A DNA stretch of 64,000 nt, from positions 40,500 to 104,499 of the forward strand of contig NZ_JALPTB010000016.1 of assembly GCF_023218075.1 (NCBI RefSeq). The letters are read 5' to 3'. Of the stretch, positions 1 to 7,268 are shown one piece after another. Made by a program: the position numbers and the translations under genes. Position 1 is the stretch's first letter. The number at the start of each line of letters is the position of its first letter. This DNA is from Rhodococcus sp. HM1 (lineage in GTDB: Bacteria > Actinomycetota > Actinomycetes > Mycobacteriales > Mycobacteriaceae). The notes beneath the pieces are model-generated. The model searched no databases. It saw nothing but the letters and a program-made list of their open reading frames with translations, and was not told where the DNA came from.

Positions 1-301
1 GGAACGTGGTGATCATGTCCCGATATTCGGCATCGGTGATTTCCAGCGATACCTCGTGCTGCACAGAACTGTCGAACAGGTCGACGGTTCCGGCGATGTT
101 CTCGGTGATCTCCGAGGCGATAACCGTTGTGTCCCCGACGATGTAGGGACGGATCCGGGCACTGCCGAACACGGTCGCCATGATCGTGACGAACGCGACG
201 AACACCACCAGCAGCTTCCAGTGCTGACGCAGCGATGTCGGGATCCGATGTCTGAGCCGACGCCGCGGTCGGGGCTCGCCGGCGGTGTTCGTCCCGCTCA
301 T
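1..301 (-). CDS. CotH-like protein, N-terminal part only
   Basis: Only the first 100 codons lie in the window; the gene continues beyond base 1. The protein starts with a basic cytoplasmic stretch (MSGTNTAGEPRPRRRLRHR), then one hydrophobic segment (about residues 27-43, LLVVFVAFVTIMATVF). The following extracytoplasmic part contains VSLEITDAEYRDMITTF, which resembles the start of the CotH (spore-coat kinase-like) domain. The ATG shares one base with the stop codon of the DUF4956 gene (TGATG), so the two are translationally coupled. A CotH-like protein beside DUF4956 and VTC-domain proteins is a recurring bacterial neighbourhood. Whether it phosphorylates a surface protein is not known. The family call rests on a short segment and the context. 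Confidence 0.6.
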   Translation of the reverse strand, partial: MSGTNTAGEPRPRRRLRHRIPTSLRQHWKLLVVFVAFVTIMATVFGSARIRPYIVGDTTVIASEITENIAGTVDLFDSSVQHEVSLEITDAEYRDMITTF

Positions 302-978
302 CAGATGTCCGTCTGGTCGTATCCGGTCAGGACGGTGACGCGCTGGCCGGTGTTGACCGCGCTCAATGCCGCGATCAGCTCGGATGCCTTCTTACCCTTG
401 CGCAACTGCGCCGTGTAGTACAGCTCGTTGAGTGCTCCCGCACGGACGGATTCGGTGGAGACCAGCTCGAATTCCGCGCAGAACTCGATGAGGACGTCTT
501 CGACGAGCGCTTCGAACCCCGGCTCCGGCGGCACCTGCACCTTCACGACCTGACGCTGCACGTCGAGCTTGAACCAGTTGAACTTGTTCATGATCAGCAG
601 CACGAGGCAGATCGCGACGGTCGCGGCCACCGCGAGGATGTAGAAGCGGGTGCCGGTGGTCATGCCGATCGCCATCACGAGGAAGATGAACCCGACGTCA
701 CGAGTTTCTTTGATGGCGTTGCGGAATCGCACGACCGACAGCGCGCCGACGAGCGCGAACGCCCGGGCGATGTTGGAGCCGACCACGAGCATGATCAGCG
801 AGATGATCATGCCGACCATCACGAGGGTCTGCACGTAGGACTGGCTGTAGGAGACGTTCTTGTGCGTGTATCGGTAGACCCAGCCGATGACGGCGGACAG
901 CACGAACGACAACGACAGCGACACGATGATGTCGAATGTCGAAAACGTCCCGCTGAGGTCCTGAAGATCGAAATTCAT
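301..978 (-). CDS. DUF4956 family membrane protein
   Basis: A 225-residue protein with a membrane N-terminal half and a soluble C-terminal half. Hydrophobic segments lie at about residues 16-36, 48-66, 70-88 and 107-128. The centre carries SVVRFRNAIKETRDVGFIF, a motif seen in DUF4956 proteins. The last 80 residues look like a small alpha/beta domain. It sits between a VTC-domain gene upstream (54-bp gap) and the CotH-like gene downstream (1-base overlap), so the three are probably one transcript. Its function is unknown. The context suggests a membrane partner in polyphosphate or surface-protein modification, but that is inference. Confidence 0.8.
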   Translation of the reverse strand: MNFDLQDLSGTFSTFDIIVSLSLSFVLSAVIGWVYRYTHKNVSYSQSYVQTLVMVGMIISLIMLVVGSNIARAFALVGALSVVRFRNAIKETRDVGFIFLVMAIGMTTGTRFYILAVAATVAICLVLLIMNKFNWFKLDVQRQVVKVQVPPEPGFEALVEDVLIEFCAEFELVSTESVRAGALNELYYTAQLRKGKKASELIAALSAVNTGQRVTVLTGYDQTDI

Positions 979-1032
979 GGTTGTCCTGGTGTCCGAATGG
1001 TTGGAAATCTATGAAAAATGCTGCGTGCGTGG

Positions 1033-1950
1033 TCAACCCACGACCGGAGCGGGTTCGCCGAAGAGATCCGGCGGGACGGGCTCGTCGAACCCGTCGGGCA
1101 GGATCGGTTCGGGTGCGCCGGTGATCGAGCGCGGTGCCAACCCGAACGCCTGCACCGACTGGCAGTACTTCGAGATCCGGATGACCGACATGTTCAGTCG
1201 CGCGGTCAGATCCGTCGCCCAGTACGGAACCCGTTCGTTCGCCTTGAGTTCCACGATCGCCAGCTTCGGCGGGATGATGAAGCGGTTCTCGGCGCCGGAT
1301 GCGAAATGGAAGTCGCGGTCGCGGCCGTGCACCTTGTGATCGATCGTCACCCGCAGGCCCAGATCGGCTTCGCGGCCGACGAACGCCTCCCGCAGGTAGC
1401 CGGTAGTGACGACCGGCCGCAGATCGAGATTGCCGATCAGGGTGGTCACCTCGTTCACGAACGGTCGCTGCGACGGATCGCACTCGATCTCCTCGCGGCC
1501 GTCCAGCCACCGCCGCGCCTGCCCGTAGGGCAGCGCGATCCGCCGCTTCTGGGTCACGCGGTTGACGCGCTGCTTGATCTCGATCTGCACCGAGGTGTCG
1601 TCGGTGCAGTCCGCCGGATTGCCGTACAGCCGCATCCGGAGCTTCCGCCGGAACTTCAGGCCCTCGATCTTCTCCCAGTAGAAGCGCAGATCCGCGGTGT
1701 CGTAGTACAGCGACGTCACCGGATATCCACCGTGCGGCGAGAACGGATCGGCGTCCATGCGGGCGGCGAGCTCGGCCCGCAGCTCCGGGACCTTCATCTC
1801 GTCGACGAGGTACTTGATCTCGTACCGGTTGAAGGCGTGCAGCTTGCTCGCCGTCCGCTGATAGCCGACGGGACCGGCCGGAACGTCCTCGACCGATTCG
1901 GTTGGATCATCCGACGAGGATCGCTTCAGGAATCGATCGATGAGGCTCAT
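1033..1950 (-). CDS. VTC-domain protein (polyphosphate polymerase-like)
   Basis: A 305-residue protein of the VTC / triphosphate-tunnel metalloenzyme superfamily, whose eukaryotic members make polyphosphate from ATP. Tunnel motifs are visible in order: NRYEIKYLVD near residue 42, SLYYDTADLRFY near 80, FRRKLRMRLYG near 100, VQIEIKQRV near 120 and the C-terminal AIVELKANERVPYW. These supply the alternating acidic and basic residues that bind metal and phosphate. No membrane segment or signal peptide is seen. The ATG at 1950 fits the family N-terminus; the frame stays open 31 codons upstream but that part looks non-coding. First gene of the VTC-DUF4956-CotH group. The bacterial enzyme's product has not been established from sequence. 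Confidence 0.8.
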   Translation of the reverse strand: MSLIDRFLKRSSSDDPTESVEDVPAGPVGYQRTASKLHAFNRYEIKYLVDEMKVPELRAELAARMDADPFSPHGGYPVTSLYYDTADLRFYWEKIEGLKFRRKLRMRLYGNPADCTDDTSVQIEIKQRVNRVTQKRRIALPYGQARRWLDGREEIECDPSQRPFVNEVTTLIGNLDLRPVVTTGYLREAFVGREADLGLRVTIDHKVHGRDRDFHFASGAENRFIIPPKLAIVELKANERVPYWATDLTARLNMSVIRISKYCQSVQAFGLAPRSITGAPEPILPDGFDEPVPPDLFGEPAPVVG

Positions 1951-2067
1951 GGCGGCGGCAGCTCCCGGCTGATCGGTGGCGAACGGGTGAACGCTCCGAG
2001 TACACCCGACGACGTTTCCGGGAAGCTGGAAGGAAGCTGGCAATCGCCTGTGAGTCGATCTTGCCGC

Positions 2068-2691
2068 TCAGCCGACGATCACGACCTCGAGATTGCGCGG
2101 ACCGTGCACCCCCTCGACGCGTTCGAGTTCGATGTCCGAGGTCGCGGACGGCCCGCTGATCAGGGTGGTGGGCCGCTCCGGCACGAGCCGGGCCAGAGCT
2201 TCGGGCACCCCGACCTCGACGGTGCCGAGCGGCACGACGCACACGTGCAGATCCGGCACGAGTGTCAGGGCCCGGCGACCCTGGTCGGCGCTGCCGTCGA
2301 GGAAGATGGTGCCCGTCTCGGCGCACGACACCGCCGACGCGGTGACGACCCCGTCGAGCGCTTCGAGCTCCGGCGCCGGCACGTCGGCCGAGTCCACGAC
2401 GATCTCCCCGTCGAACGCGGCGAGCCACGAGTCGTCGAGACCGGTGGGCACACCCACCCGCGCGACCTTCCGGTCGGCGAGCACCCGCGCGAGGACCGTC
2501 GGTAGTTCGGCTGCGGTGCAGCGGTGCACGTGGGCCTTGTAATCGAGCAACCGGTCGGCGAACAGTTCGTAGCGTTCGTCGTCCGGCAGGGTTCGGCCGG
2601 TGCGGTAGGCGCGGGGGATCTCCGTGGGCGCGGACGGCGCGAGCGCCAGGGCGTCGCGGATGCGGCCGAGCACCGTCTCGCGGGCGCTCAT
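2068..2691 (-). CDS. lutC: L-lactate utilization protein LutC
   Basis: A 207-residue LUD-domain protein, third subunit of the LutABC complex that oxidises L-lactate to pyruvate. Recognisable parts are the N-terminal REtvLGRIRDAL helix, GVPTGLDDSWLAAF, the AVSCAETGTIFLDGS segment and the C-terminal TTLISGPSATSDIELERVEGVHGPRNLEVVIV typical of LutC/YkgG. The ATG at 2691 overlaps the lutB stop codon (ATGA). It is the last gene of lutABC, 117 bp before the VTC gene. LutC has no iron-sulfur cysteines; those are in LutA and LutB. Confidence 0.92.
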   Translation of the reverse strand: MSARETVLGRIRDALALAPSAPTEIPRAYRTGRTLPDDERYELFADRLLDYKAHVHRCTAAELPTVLARVLADRKVARVGVPTGLDDSWLAAFDGEIVVDSADVPAPELEALDGVVTASAVSCAETGTIFLDGSADQGRRALTLVPDLHVCVVPLGTVEVGVPEALARLVPERPTTLISGPSATSDIELERVEGVHGPRNLEVVIVG

Positions 2692-4199
2692 CGTTCGCCC
2701 CCTTCCTTCCGCGCTGCGGCCATCGCCGCGCGACCTTCGTCGGAATCCCACCACTGCCGGAACGTCTGCTTCGGCGGTGCCGGGATGTCGCGGGCCGCGG
2801 TCCAGCCGCCGAGCGGGCCGGGCAGCGCCGAGATCGCGCCCTTCTTCCCCGCGACGATCCGGCCGCCGATACCGCCGGCCTTCTGCGCCGCGGTCCACCG
2901 CCGCGAGGACGACATCGCCAGCGACGCCGCCTTCATCGCCGCGGCTTCGACGGTGAGTCCCGCCTGTTCGACCTTCTGGTGCCGCAGTTCGACGAGCAGC
3001 GACGGGATGTCGATCTTGACGGGGCAGGCGTCGAAGCACGCGCCGCACAGGCTCGACGCGAACGGCAGCGTCGCGTTCGGGTCGCCGGGTTCGTTCATGC
3101 CCGCGAGTTGCGGGGTGAGCACGGCCCCGATCGGACCCGGATAGGTCGAGCCGTAGGCGTGGCCGCCGGTGCGTTCGTAGACCGGGCACACGTTGAGGCA
3201 CGCGGAGCACCGGATGCAGTGCAGCGCTTCGCGTCCCACCGAATCTGCGAGCGCGGCGGTGCGGCCGTTGTCGAGCAGGATCAGGTGGAACGCCTGCGGT
3301 CCGTCACCCGGGGTGACACCCGTCCACATCGACGTGTACGGATTCATCCGCTCCCCCGTCGACGACCGCGGTAGCAGTTGGAGGAACACCTCCAGGTCGC
3401 GGTAGGTGGGGAGCAGCTTCTCGATGCCCATGACGGTGATGAGGGTCTGCGGCAGCGTCAGGCACATCCGGCCGTTGCCCTCGGATTCGACGACCGCGAG
3501 GGTGCCGGTCTCGGCGATCCCGAAGTTCGCGCCCGATACCGCGACCGGGACGGTCATGAACTTGTGGCGCAGGAACTTTCGCGCCGCCTCCGCGAGGTGC
3601 GCAGGATTGTCGTCGAGATCCGGGTCCACGCCCGGCATTTCGCGCAGGAAGATCTCACGGATCTCGGAACGGTTGCGGTGGATGGCCGGGACGAGGATGT
3701 GCGACGGCCGGTCGTGGCCGAGCTGGACGATGAGTTCGGCCAGGTCCGTCTCGTGCGCAACGATGCCCTGGGCTTCGAGATACTCGTTGAGGCCGATCTC
3801 CTGAGTGGCCATGGATTTGACCTTGACGATCTCGTCGGATCCGGTGTCGCGCACCAGTTGTGCGACGAGGGCGTTGGCCTCGTCGGCGTCGGCGGCCCAG
3901 TGCACGATGCCACCCCGTTCGGTGACGGCGGCTTCGAGCTGTTCGAGCAGTTCGGGCAGGCGCGCGAGCACGTCCTTCTTGACGGCGGCACCGGCGTCGC
4001 GCAGCGCCTCCCAGTCGGGGACCTCCCCGGTCACGCGGAGCCGCTTGGCGCGGATGGTGTGGGTGGCCTTGCCGATGTTGCGGCGCAGCTGACTGTCGGC
4101 GAGTTCGTGATGCGCTGCGTCCGGGAACTTTTCGACGCCGCGCAGATTTCCCGAGCCGCGCGGTGGGACGGTGGGCGTGCCGAGCGCGGTGATGCTCAT
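2688..4199 (-). CDS. lutB: L-lactate utilization iron-sulfur protein LutB
   Basis: A 503-residue LutB/YkgF-type protein. An N-terminal LUD domain (about residues 40-280) is followed by a bacterial-ferredoxin-like region with two cysteine clusters, CIRCSACLNVCPVYE and CGACFDACPVKID, which should hold two 4Fe-4S clusters. The C-terminus ends in the DUF3390-type tail rich in W and P (WTAARDIPAPPKQTFRQWW). The ATG at 4199 gives the usual family length. It overlaps lutA upstream and lutC downstream by 4 bases each, so the three are translated as one unit. Role: electron-carrying subunit of L-lactate dehydrogenase LutABC. Confidence 0.93.
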   Translation of the reverse strand: MSITALGTPTVPPRGSGNLRGVEKFPDAAHHELADSQLRRNIGKATHTIRAKRLRVTGEVPDWEALRDAGAAVKKDVLARLPELLEQLEAAVTERGGIVHWAADADEANALVAQLVRDTGSDEIVKVKSMATQEIGLNEYLEAQGIVAHETDLAELIVQLGHDRPSHILVPAIHRNRSEIREIFLREMPGVDPDLDDNPAHLAEAARKFLRHKFMTVPVAVSGANFGIAETGTLAVVESEGNGRMCLTLPQTLITVMGIEKLLPTYRDLEVFLQLLPRSSTGERMNPYTSMWTGVTPGDGPQAFHLILLDNGRTAALADSVGREALHCIRCSACLNVCPVYERTGGHAYGSTYPGPIGAVLTPQLAGMNEPGDPNATLPFASSLCGACFDACPVKIDIPSLLVELRHQKVEQAGLTVEAAAMKAASLAMSSSRRWTAAQKAGGIGGRIVAGKKGAISALPGPLGGWTAARDIPAPPKQTFRQWWDSDEGRAAMAAARKEGGER

Positions 4200-4948
4200 G
4201 CGGTCACCACCGGGGCGTCGACGGAGGCGAGGATCTCGGCGAGGTGCACGGTGCGGCCGCCGGTTTTCAGGCGCGACATGCCGCCCCCGATGTGCATCAG
4301 GCAGGACGAGTCGCCGGCCGTGCAGTATTCGGCGCCGGTGGCGGCGATGTTGCGGAGCTTGTCGGACAGCATCGCGGTGGACGTTTCGGCGTTCTTGATG
4401 GCGAACGTGCCGCCGAAGCCGCAGCACGAATCCGCTTCGGGGAGTTCGACGAGGTCGATGTCGCGGACGTTGCGCAGCAACTGCAGCGGTTTGTCGCCGA
4501 CCCGCAGCATGCGCAGGGAATGGCAGGTCGGGTGGTAGGTGACGCGATGCGGGTAGCGGGCGCCGACGTCGGTGACGCCGAGGACGTCGACGAGGAACTC
4601 GGACAGTTCGTACGTCTTGGCCTTGACCGTGTCGACCTTCCCGCGCAGCGCGGCGTCGCCGTAGCGGCCGGCGACGATCTCGTGCTGGTGCCGGACGGAT
4701 CCGGCGCACGATCCGGACGGGACGACGACCGCGTCGATGGAGGGGTCGCCGAAGGTGTCGGCGTAGTTGCGGACGAGGGGCAGTGCGTCGGGTTGGTATC
4801 CGGTGTTGACGTGCATCTGCCCGCAGCAGGTCTGGCCGGGCGGGAACACGACGTCGTGGCCGAGCCTCGCCAGGAGCAGGGCGGTGGCCTTGACCGCGCC
4901 GGGGAACAGGGTGTCGCCGAGGCAGGTGGCGAACAACGCGACTCGCAT
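4196..4948 (-). CDS. lutA: L-lactate utilization protein LutA (CCG-domain)
   Basis: A 250-residue protein with two CCG (cysteine-rich) domains. The first contains CLGD...PPGQTCCGQMHVNTGY, the second YHPTCHSLRMLR...EADSCCGFGGTFAIKN; these CCG motifs bind iron-sulfur clusters or quinone-linked cofactors in succinate:quinone and heterodisulfide reductase relatives. The start at 4948 (MRVALFATCLGD) fits family alignments; a longer frame upstream runs into the operator and is not used. First gene of lutABC. It is probably controlled by the divergent GntR regulator through the palindrome at 4971-4987. Confidence 0.93.
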   Translation of the reverse strand: MRVALFATCLGDTLFPGAVKATALLLARLGHDVVFPPGQTCCGQMHVNTGYQPDALPLVRNYADTFGDPSIDAVVVPSGSCAGSVRHQHEIVAGRYGDAALRGKVDTVKAKTYELSEFLVDVLGVTDVGARYPHRVTYHPTCHSLRMLRVGDKPLQLLRNVRDIDLVELPEADSCCGFGGTFAIKNAETSTAMLSDKLRNIAATGAEYCTAGDSSCLMHIGGGMSRLKTGGRTVHLAEILASVDAPVVTA

Positions 4949-4970
4949 GGTGGATCTCCGCATCGAATCT

Positions 4971-4987
4971 GTGTGGTCTGACCACAC
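4971..4987. promoter_or_regulatory. FadR/LldR-type operator between lutABC and its regulator
   Basis: A perfect 17-bp dyad, GTGTGGTC-T-GACCACAC. Its core TGGTCTGACCA fits the TGGT-N3-ACCA pattern bound by FadR-subfamily GntR regulators. It starts 23 bp upstream of the lutA ATG and ends 55 bp before the regulator's ATG, so one site could control both directions. Confidence 0.75.
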
Positions 4988-5041
4988 TAACCCACGTTCG
5001 GGAGCCACGCACGAGAAAGAGGCGGCCTAGGCTCTGCTGAC

Positions 5042-5776
5042 ATGTCGTCGCCGTCCGCACCCCGCGCCTGGGAGCAGGTACTCGCCCGCCTCGAGGAGAA
5101 GCTGATCTCCGGTGAACTCGCGCCGGGGCAGCGGCTCCCGGGTGAGCGCATCCTCGCGGCCGAACTCGGCGTGGGCCGGTCGTCGGTGCGTGAGGCGCTG
5201 CGGGTGATGGAGGCGCTCGGCCTCCTCACCGCGCACACCGGGTCGGGTCCCAACGCCGGGGCGATGATCGTCTCCCGGCCGGTGGGCGGAATGTCGATGC
5301 TCATGCGCATGCAGGTCGCGGCCCAGAACTTTCCGGTCCGCGACGTCGTGCAGACCCGGCTGGTCCTCGAGACCGAGGTCGTGCAGACGCTCGCCGGTAC
5401 ACGCCCGGTCCCGGACCTGTCCCACGCCGAGGAGTTGCTCATCGCGATGGACTCTCCCGAGCTGTCCGCGCACGAGTTCCTGGTCCTCGACTCCCGGTTC
5501 CACATCGCCCTGGCCGACGCCGCCGGAAACCTGGTCATCGCCTCGATGATGGCCGCGCTGCGCGAATCGATCGAAAGCTATGTGCTTGCCGGAGCACCCC
5601 TCGCCACCTGGCCGGAGACCTGCAGCCGCCTGCGCCACGAACATCACGGCCTCGTCGCGGCGGTGCGGGCCGGGGACGTGGAGGCGGCCCGCCAGCGCAT
5701 CGGCGACCACATCCGCGGTTACTACGCCGAGAGCCTGTCGAACCCCCTGAACGGAGCACCCCCGCCGGTGGTGTAG
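5042..5776 (+). CDS. FadR-type GntR regulator, probable lut operon regulator
   Basis: A 244-residue regulator. The winged helix-turn-helix is at residues 8-75 (LISGELAPGQRLPGERILAAELGVGRSSVREALRVMEALGLL) and an FCD ligand-binding domain at about 95-235. The FCD metal/ligand residues are visible in DSRFHIALADAAGN (D...H), RHEHHGLV and IGDHIRGYY. Transcribed away from lutA with a perfect operator palindrome between, the usual arrangement for LldR/LutR-like sensors of lactate. The ligand is inferred from context only. Confidence 0.85.
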   Translation: MSSPSAPRAWEQVLARLEEKLISGELAPGQRLPGERILAAELGVGRSSVREALRVMEALGLLTAHTGSGPNAGAMIVSRPVGGMSMLMRMQVAAQNFPVRDVVQTRLVLETEVVQTLAGTRPVPDLSHAEELLIAMDSPELSAHEFLVLDSRFHIALADAAGNLVIASMMAALRESIESYVLAGAPLATWPETCSRLRHEHHGLVAAVRAGDVEAARQRIGDHIRGYYAESLSNPLNGAPPPVV

Positions 5777-5790
5777 TGTTGTTCGTGCAA

Positions 5791-5867
5791 CGCGGGGTGG
5801 AGCAGCTCGGTAGCTCGCTGGGCTCATAACCCAGAGGTCGCAGGTTCAAATCCTGTCCCCGCTACCA
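5791..5867 (+). tRNA. Initiator tRNA-Met (fMet, CAT anticodon)
   Basis: A 77-nt cloverleaf including the encoded 3' CCA. The anticodon CAT is at 5825-5827 in loop CTCATAA, on a stem closed by the three G-C pairs (GGG/CCC) typical of initiators. Acceptor pairs 2-71 to 7-66 are all G-C or C-G, while position 1-72 is a C/T mismatch, another initiator hallmark. The T arm contains GGTTCAAATCC. The gene starts 14 bp after the lut regulator's stop codon and is followed at once by a terminator hairpin. Confidence 0.98.
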
Positions 5868-5870
5868 CCA

Positions 5871-5908
5871 CCGGCCCGGACTCTCACGAGTCCGGGCCGG
5901 TTTCGTTT
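5871..5908 (+). terminator. Rho-independent terminator after tRNA-fMet
   Basis: Perfect 13-bp stem, CCGGCCCGGACTC (5871-5883) with GAGTCCGGGCCGG (5888-5900), a TCAC loop, then TTTCGTTT. It lies 3 bp after the tRNA CCA end. Confidence 0.9.
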
Positions 5909-6069
5909 CGCCCGCGCGAAGGCGTCGCGACGAATCCGCTCGGCCGCCAGTTATCCGCTGTGGCGATTGCGTCGGCGGATGACCGGCGACCACGCGGATA
6001 CGAGGACCAGTTGTTGTTCCCGGGGTAGATTCCGCCTAGACCCGTCAGGCAGACAACCGGGAGGGTGCG

Positions 6070-7197
6070 ATGAGCGAGGACCATCCGAGCGACCCGCCCC
6101 GGCAGCGCACCACACCCCGCTGGCTGCGGCCCGCCGTCTTCTACGTCCTGCTCGCCGTCGCCGCCTACCAACTCTCGGGCTGGCTGTTCTTCAACCTCCG
6201 CGACTTCCTCGGACTGCTGTTTCTGGCGTGGTTGCTCAGCATCACCCTCGAGCCGGTCGTCGACTGGCTGGAGCGGTTCGGGATGCGCCGCGGCGCCGCG
6301 ACCGGTCTGGTGCTGTTCGGCCTGCTGGCGTTTCTGATCGGGTTCGTCGCGCTGTTCGGGACGCTGCTCGTCGAACAGCTCGGTCAGTTGCTCAAAGCAC
6401 TGCCCGATGCCATCACCACGGTCACCGAGTGGTCCAACCGCACGTTCGACACGAACTTCTCGACCGGCGACGAACTGATCAAGCTGACGCCGGAGACCAT
6501 CAGGGATCTCGTGCAGCGGTTCACGCCCGGAGTGCTCGGCGTGGTGTCCTCGGTGGTGAGCGTGGTGTTCCAGGCCCTGACGATGCTGCTGTTCGTGTTC
6601 TACATGTCGGCGGAGGGTCCCGCCCTGCGGCGCACCATCTCGAGCTGGTTCCCCGCCCGGCAGCAGAAGATCATCGCGACGGTGTGGGAAACGTCCGTCG
6701 AGAAGGCCGGCGGATACGTCGTCTCCCGGCTGATCCTCGGAGCCATCAGTGCCATCGGTACCGGCATCTTCCTGATGATCATCGGTGTGCCCTACTGGCT
6801 GCCGCTCGCGCTGTGGACGGGCATCGTGTCGCAGTTCGTCCCGACCCTGGGCACGTATCTGGCGATCGCCCTGCCCGCGATCATCGCCGCCGCCAACCAG
6901 CCCATCGACGGGCTGTGGGTGGTGCTGTTCGGAACCGGCTATCAACAGGTCGAGAACTACGTGCTGCACCCGCGCATCACGTCGAAGACCGTCTCGATCC
7001 ACCCGGCGGTCGCGTTCGGTTCGGTGATCGTCGGAGCGTCGTTGTTCGGCGCGATGGGTGCGCTGGTGTCCGTCCCGGTTGTGGCGGTGCTGCAGGCTCT
7101 CGTCGAAACATACGGTCACCGTTACGAACTGGTCGTCGAGCCGGGTGACATCGACCAACCAGGCGACACCGACACCGACAGCGCCGAAGCCGAGTAG
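6070..7197 (+). CDS. AI-2E family transporter (UPF0118 permease)
   Basis: A 375-residue membrane protein of the AI-2E / PerM exporter-like family. Pairs of hydrophobic helices occur near residues 17-60 (FYVLLAVAAYQLSG, FLGLLFLAWLLSI), 75-100, 155-185 and 215-345, separated by a large amphipathic segment at about 105-150. The family signatures VPYWLPLALWTGIVSQFVPTLGTYLA and QQVENYVLHPRI are present. An SD (GGGAGGG) precedes the ATG. The substrate is unknown; members range from quorum-signal export to Na+/H+ exchange. Convergent with the KstD-like gene, with a palindromic repeat between them. Confidence 0.85.
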   Translation: MSEDHPSDPPRQRTTPRWLRPAVFYVLLAVAAYQLSGWLFFNLRDFLGLLFLAWLLSITLEPVVDWLERFGMRRGAATGLVLFGLLAFLIGFVALFGTLLVEQLGQLLKALPDAITTVTEWSNRTFDTNFSTGDELIKLTPETIRDLVQRFTPGVLGVVSSVVSVVFQALTMLLFVFYMSAEGPALRRTISSWFPARQQKIIATVWETSVEKAGGYVVSRLILGAISAIGTGIFLMIIGVPYWLPLALWTGIVSQFVPTLGTYLAIALPAIIAAANQPIDGLWVVLFGTGYQQVENYVLHPRITSKTVSIHPAVAFGSVIVGASLFGAMGALVSVPVVAVLQALVETYGHRYELVVEPGDIDQPGDTDTDSAEAE

Positions 7198-7208
7198 TGC
7201 GCCTGCGG

Positions 7209-7258
7209 CGCCCGTGTGCCTTTGTGGCGGCTCCCACCGCCACAAAGGCACACGGGCG
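7209..7258. repeat. Dispersed palindromic element, copy A (bidirectional terminator-like)
   Basis: Perfect 22-bp inverted repeat with a 6-nt loop (CTCCCA); the arm core is GTGTGCCTTTGTGGCGG. It lies between the convergent AI-2E and KstD-like genes. A close relative in the opposite orientation lies at 25707-25752, also between convergent genes. Confidence 0.8.
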
Positions 7259-7268
7259 GCGAAGCCGC

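Noticed and set aside
1018..2505. Long plus-strand open frame opposite the VTC and lutC genes
   Set aside because: It is antisense to well-conserved genes, rich in R, H and P, without family features; a shadow of high GC codon use.
5884..7251. 455-codon minus-strand frame opposite the AI-2E transporter
   Set aside because: Composition is H/R/Q/E-rich and there is no SD or family match; the plus-strand permease has clear membrane helices.
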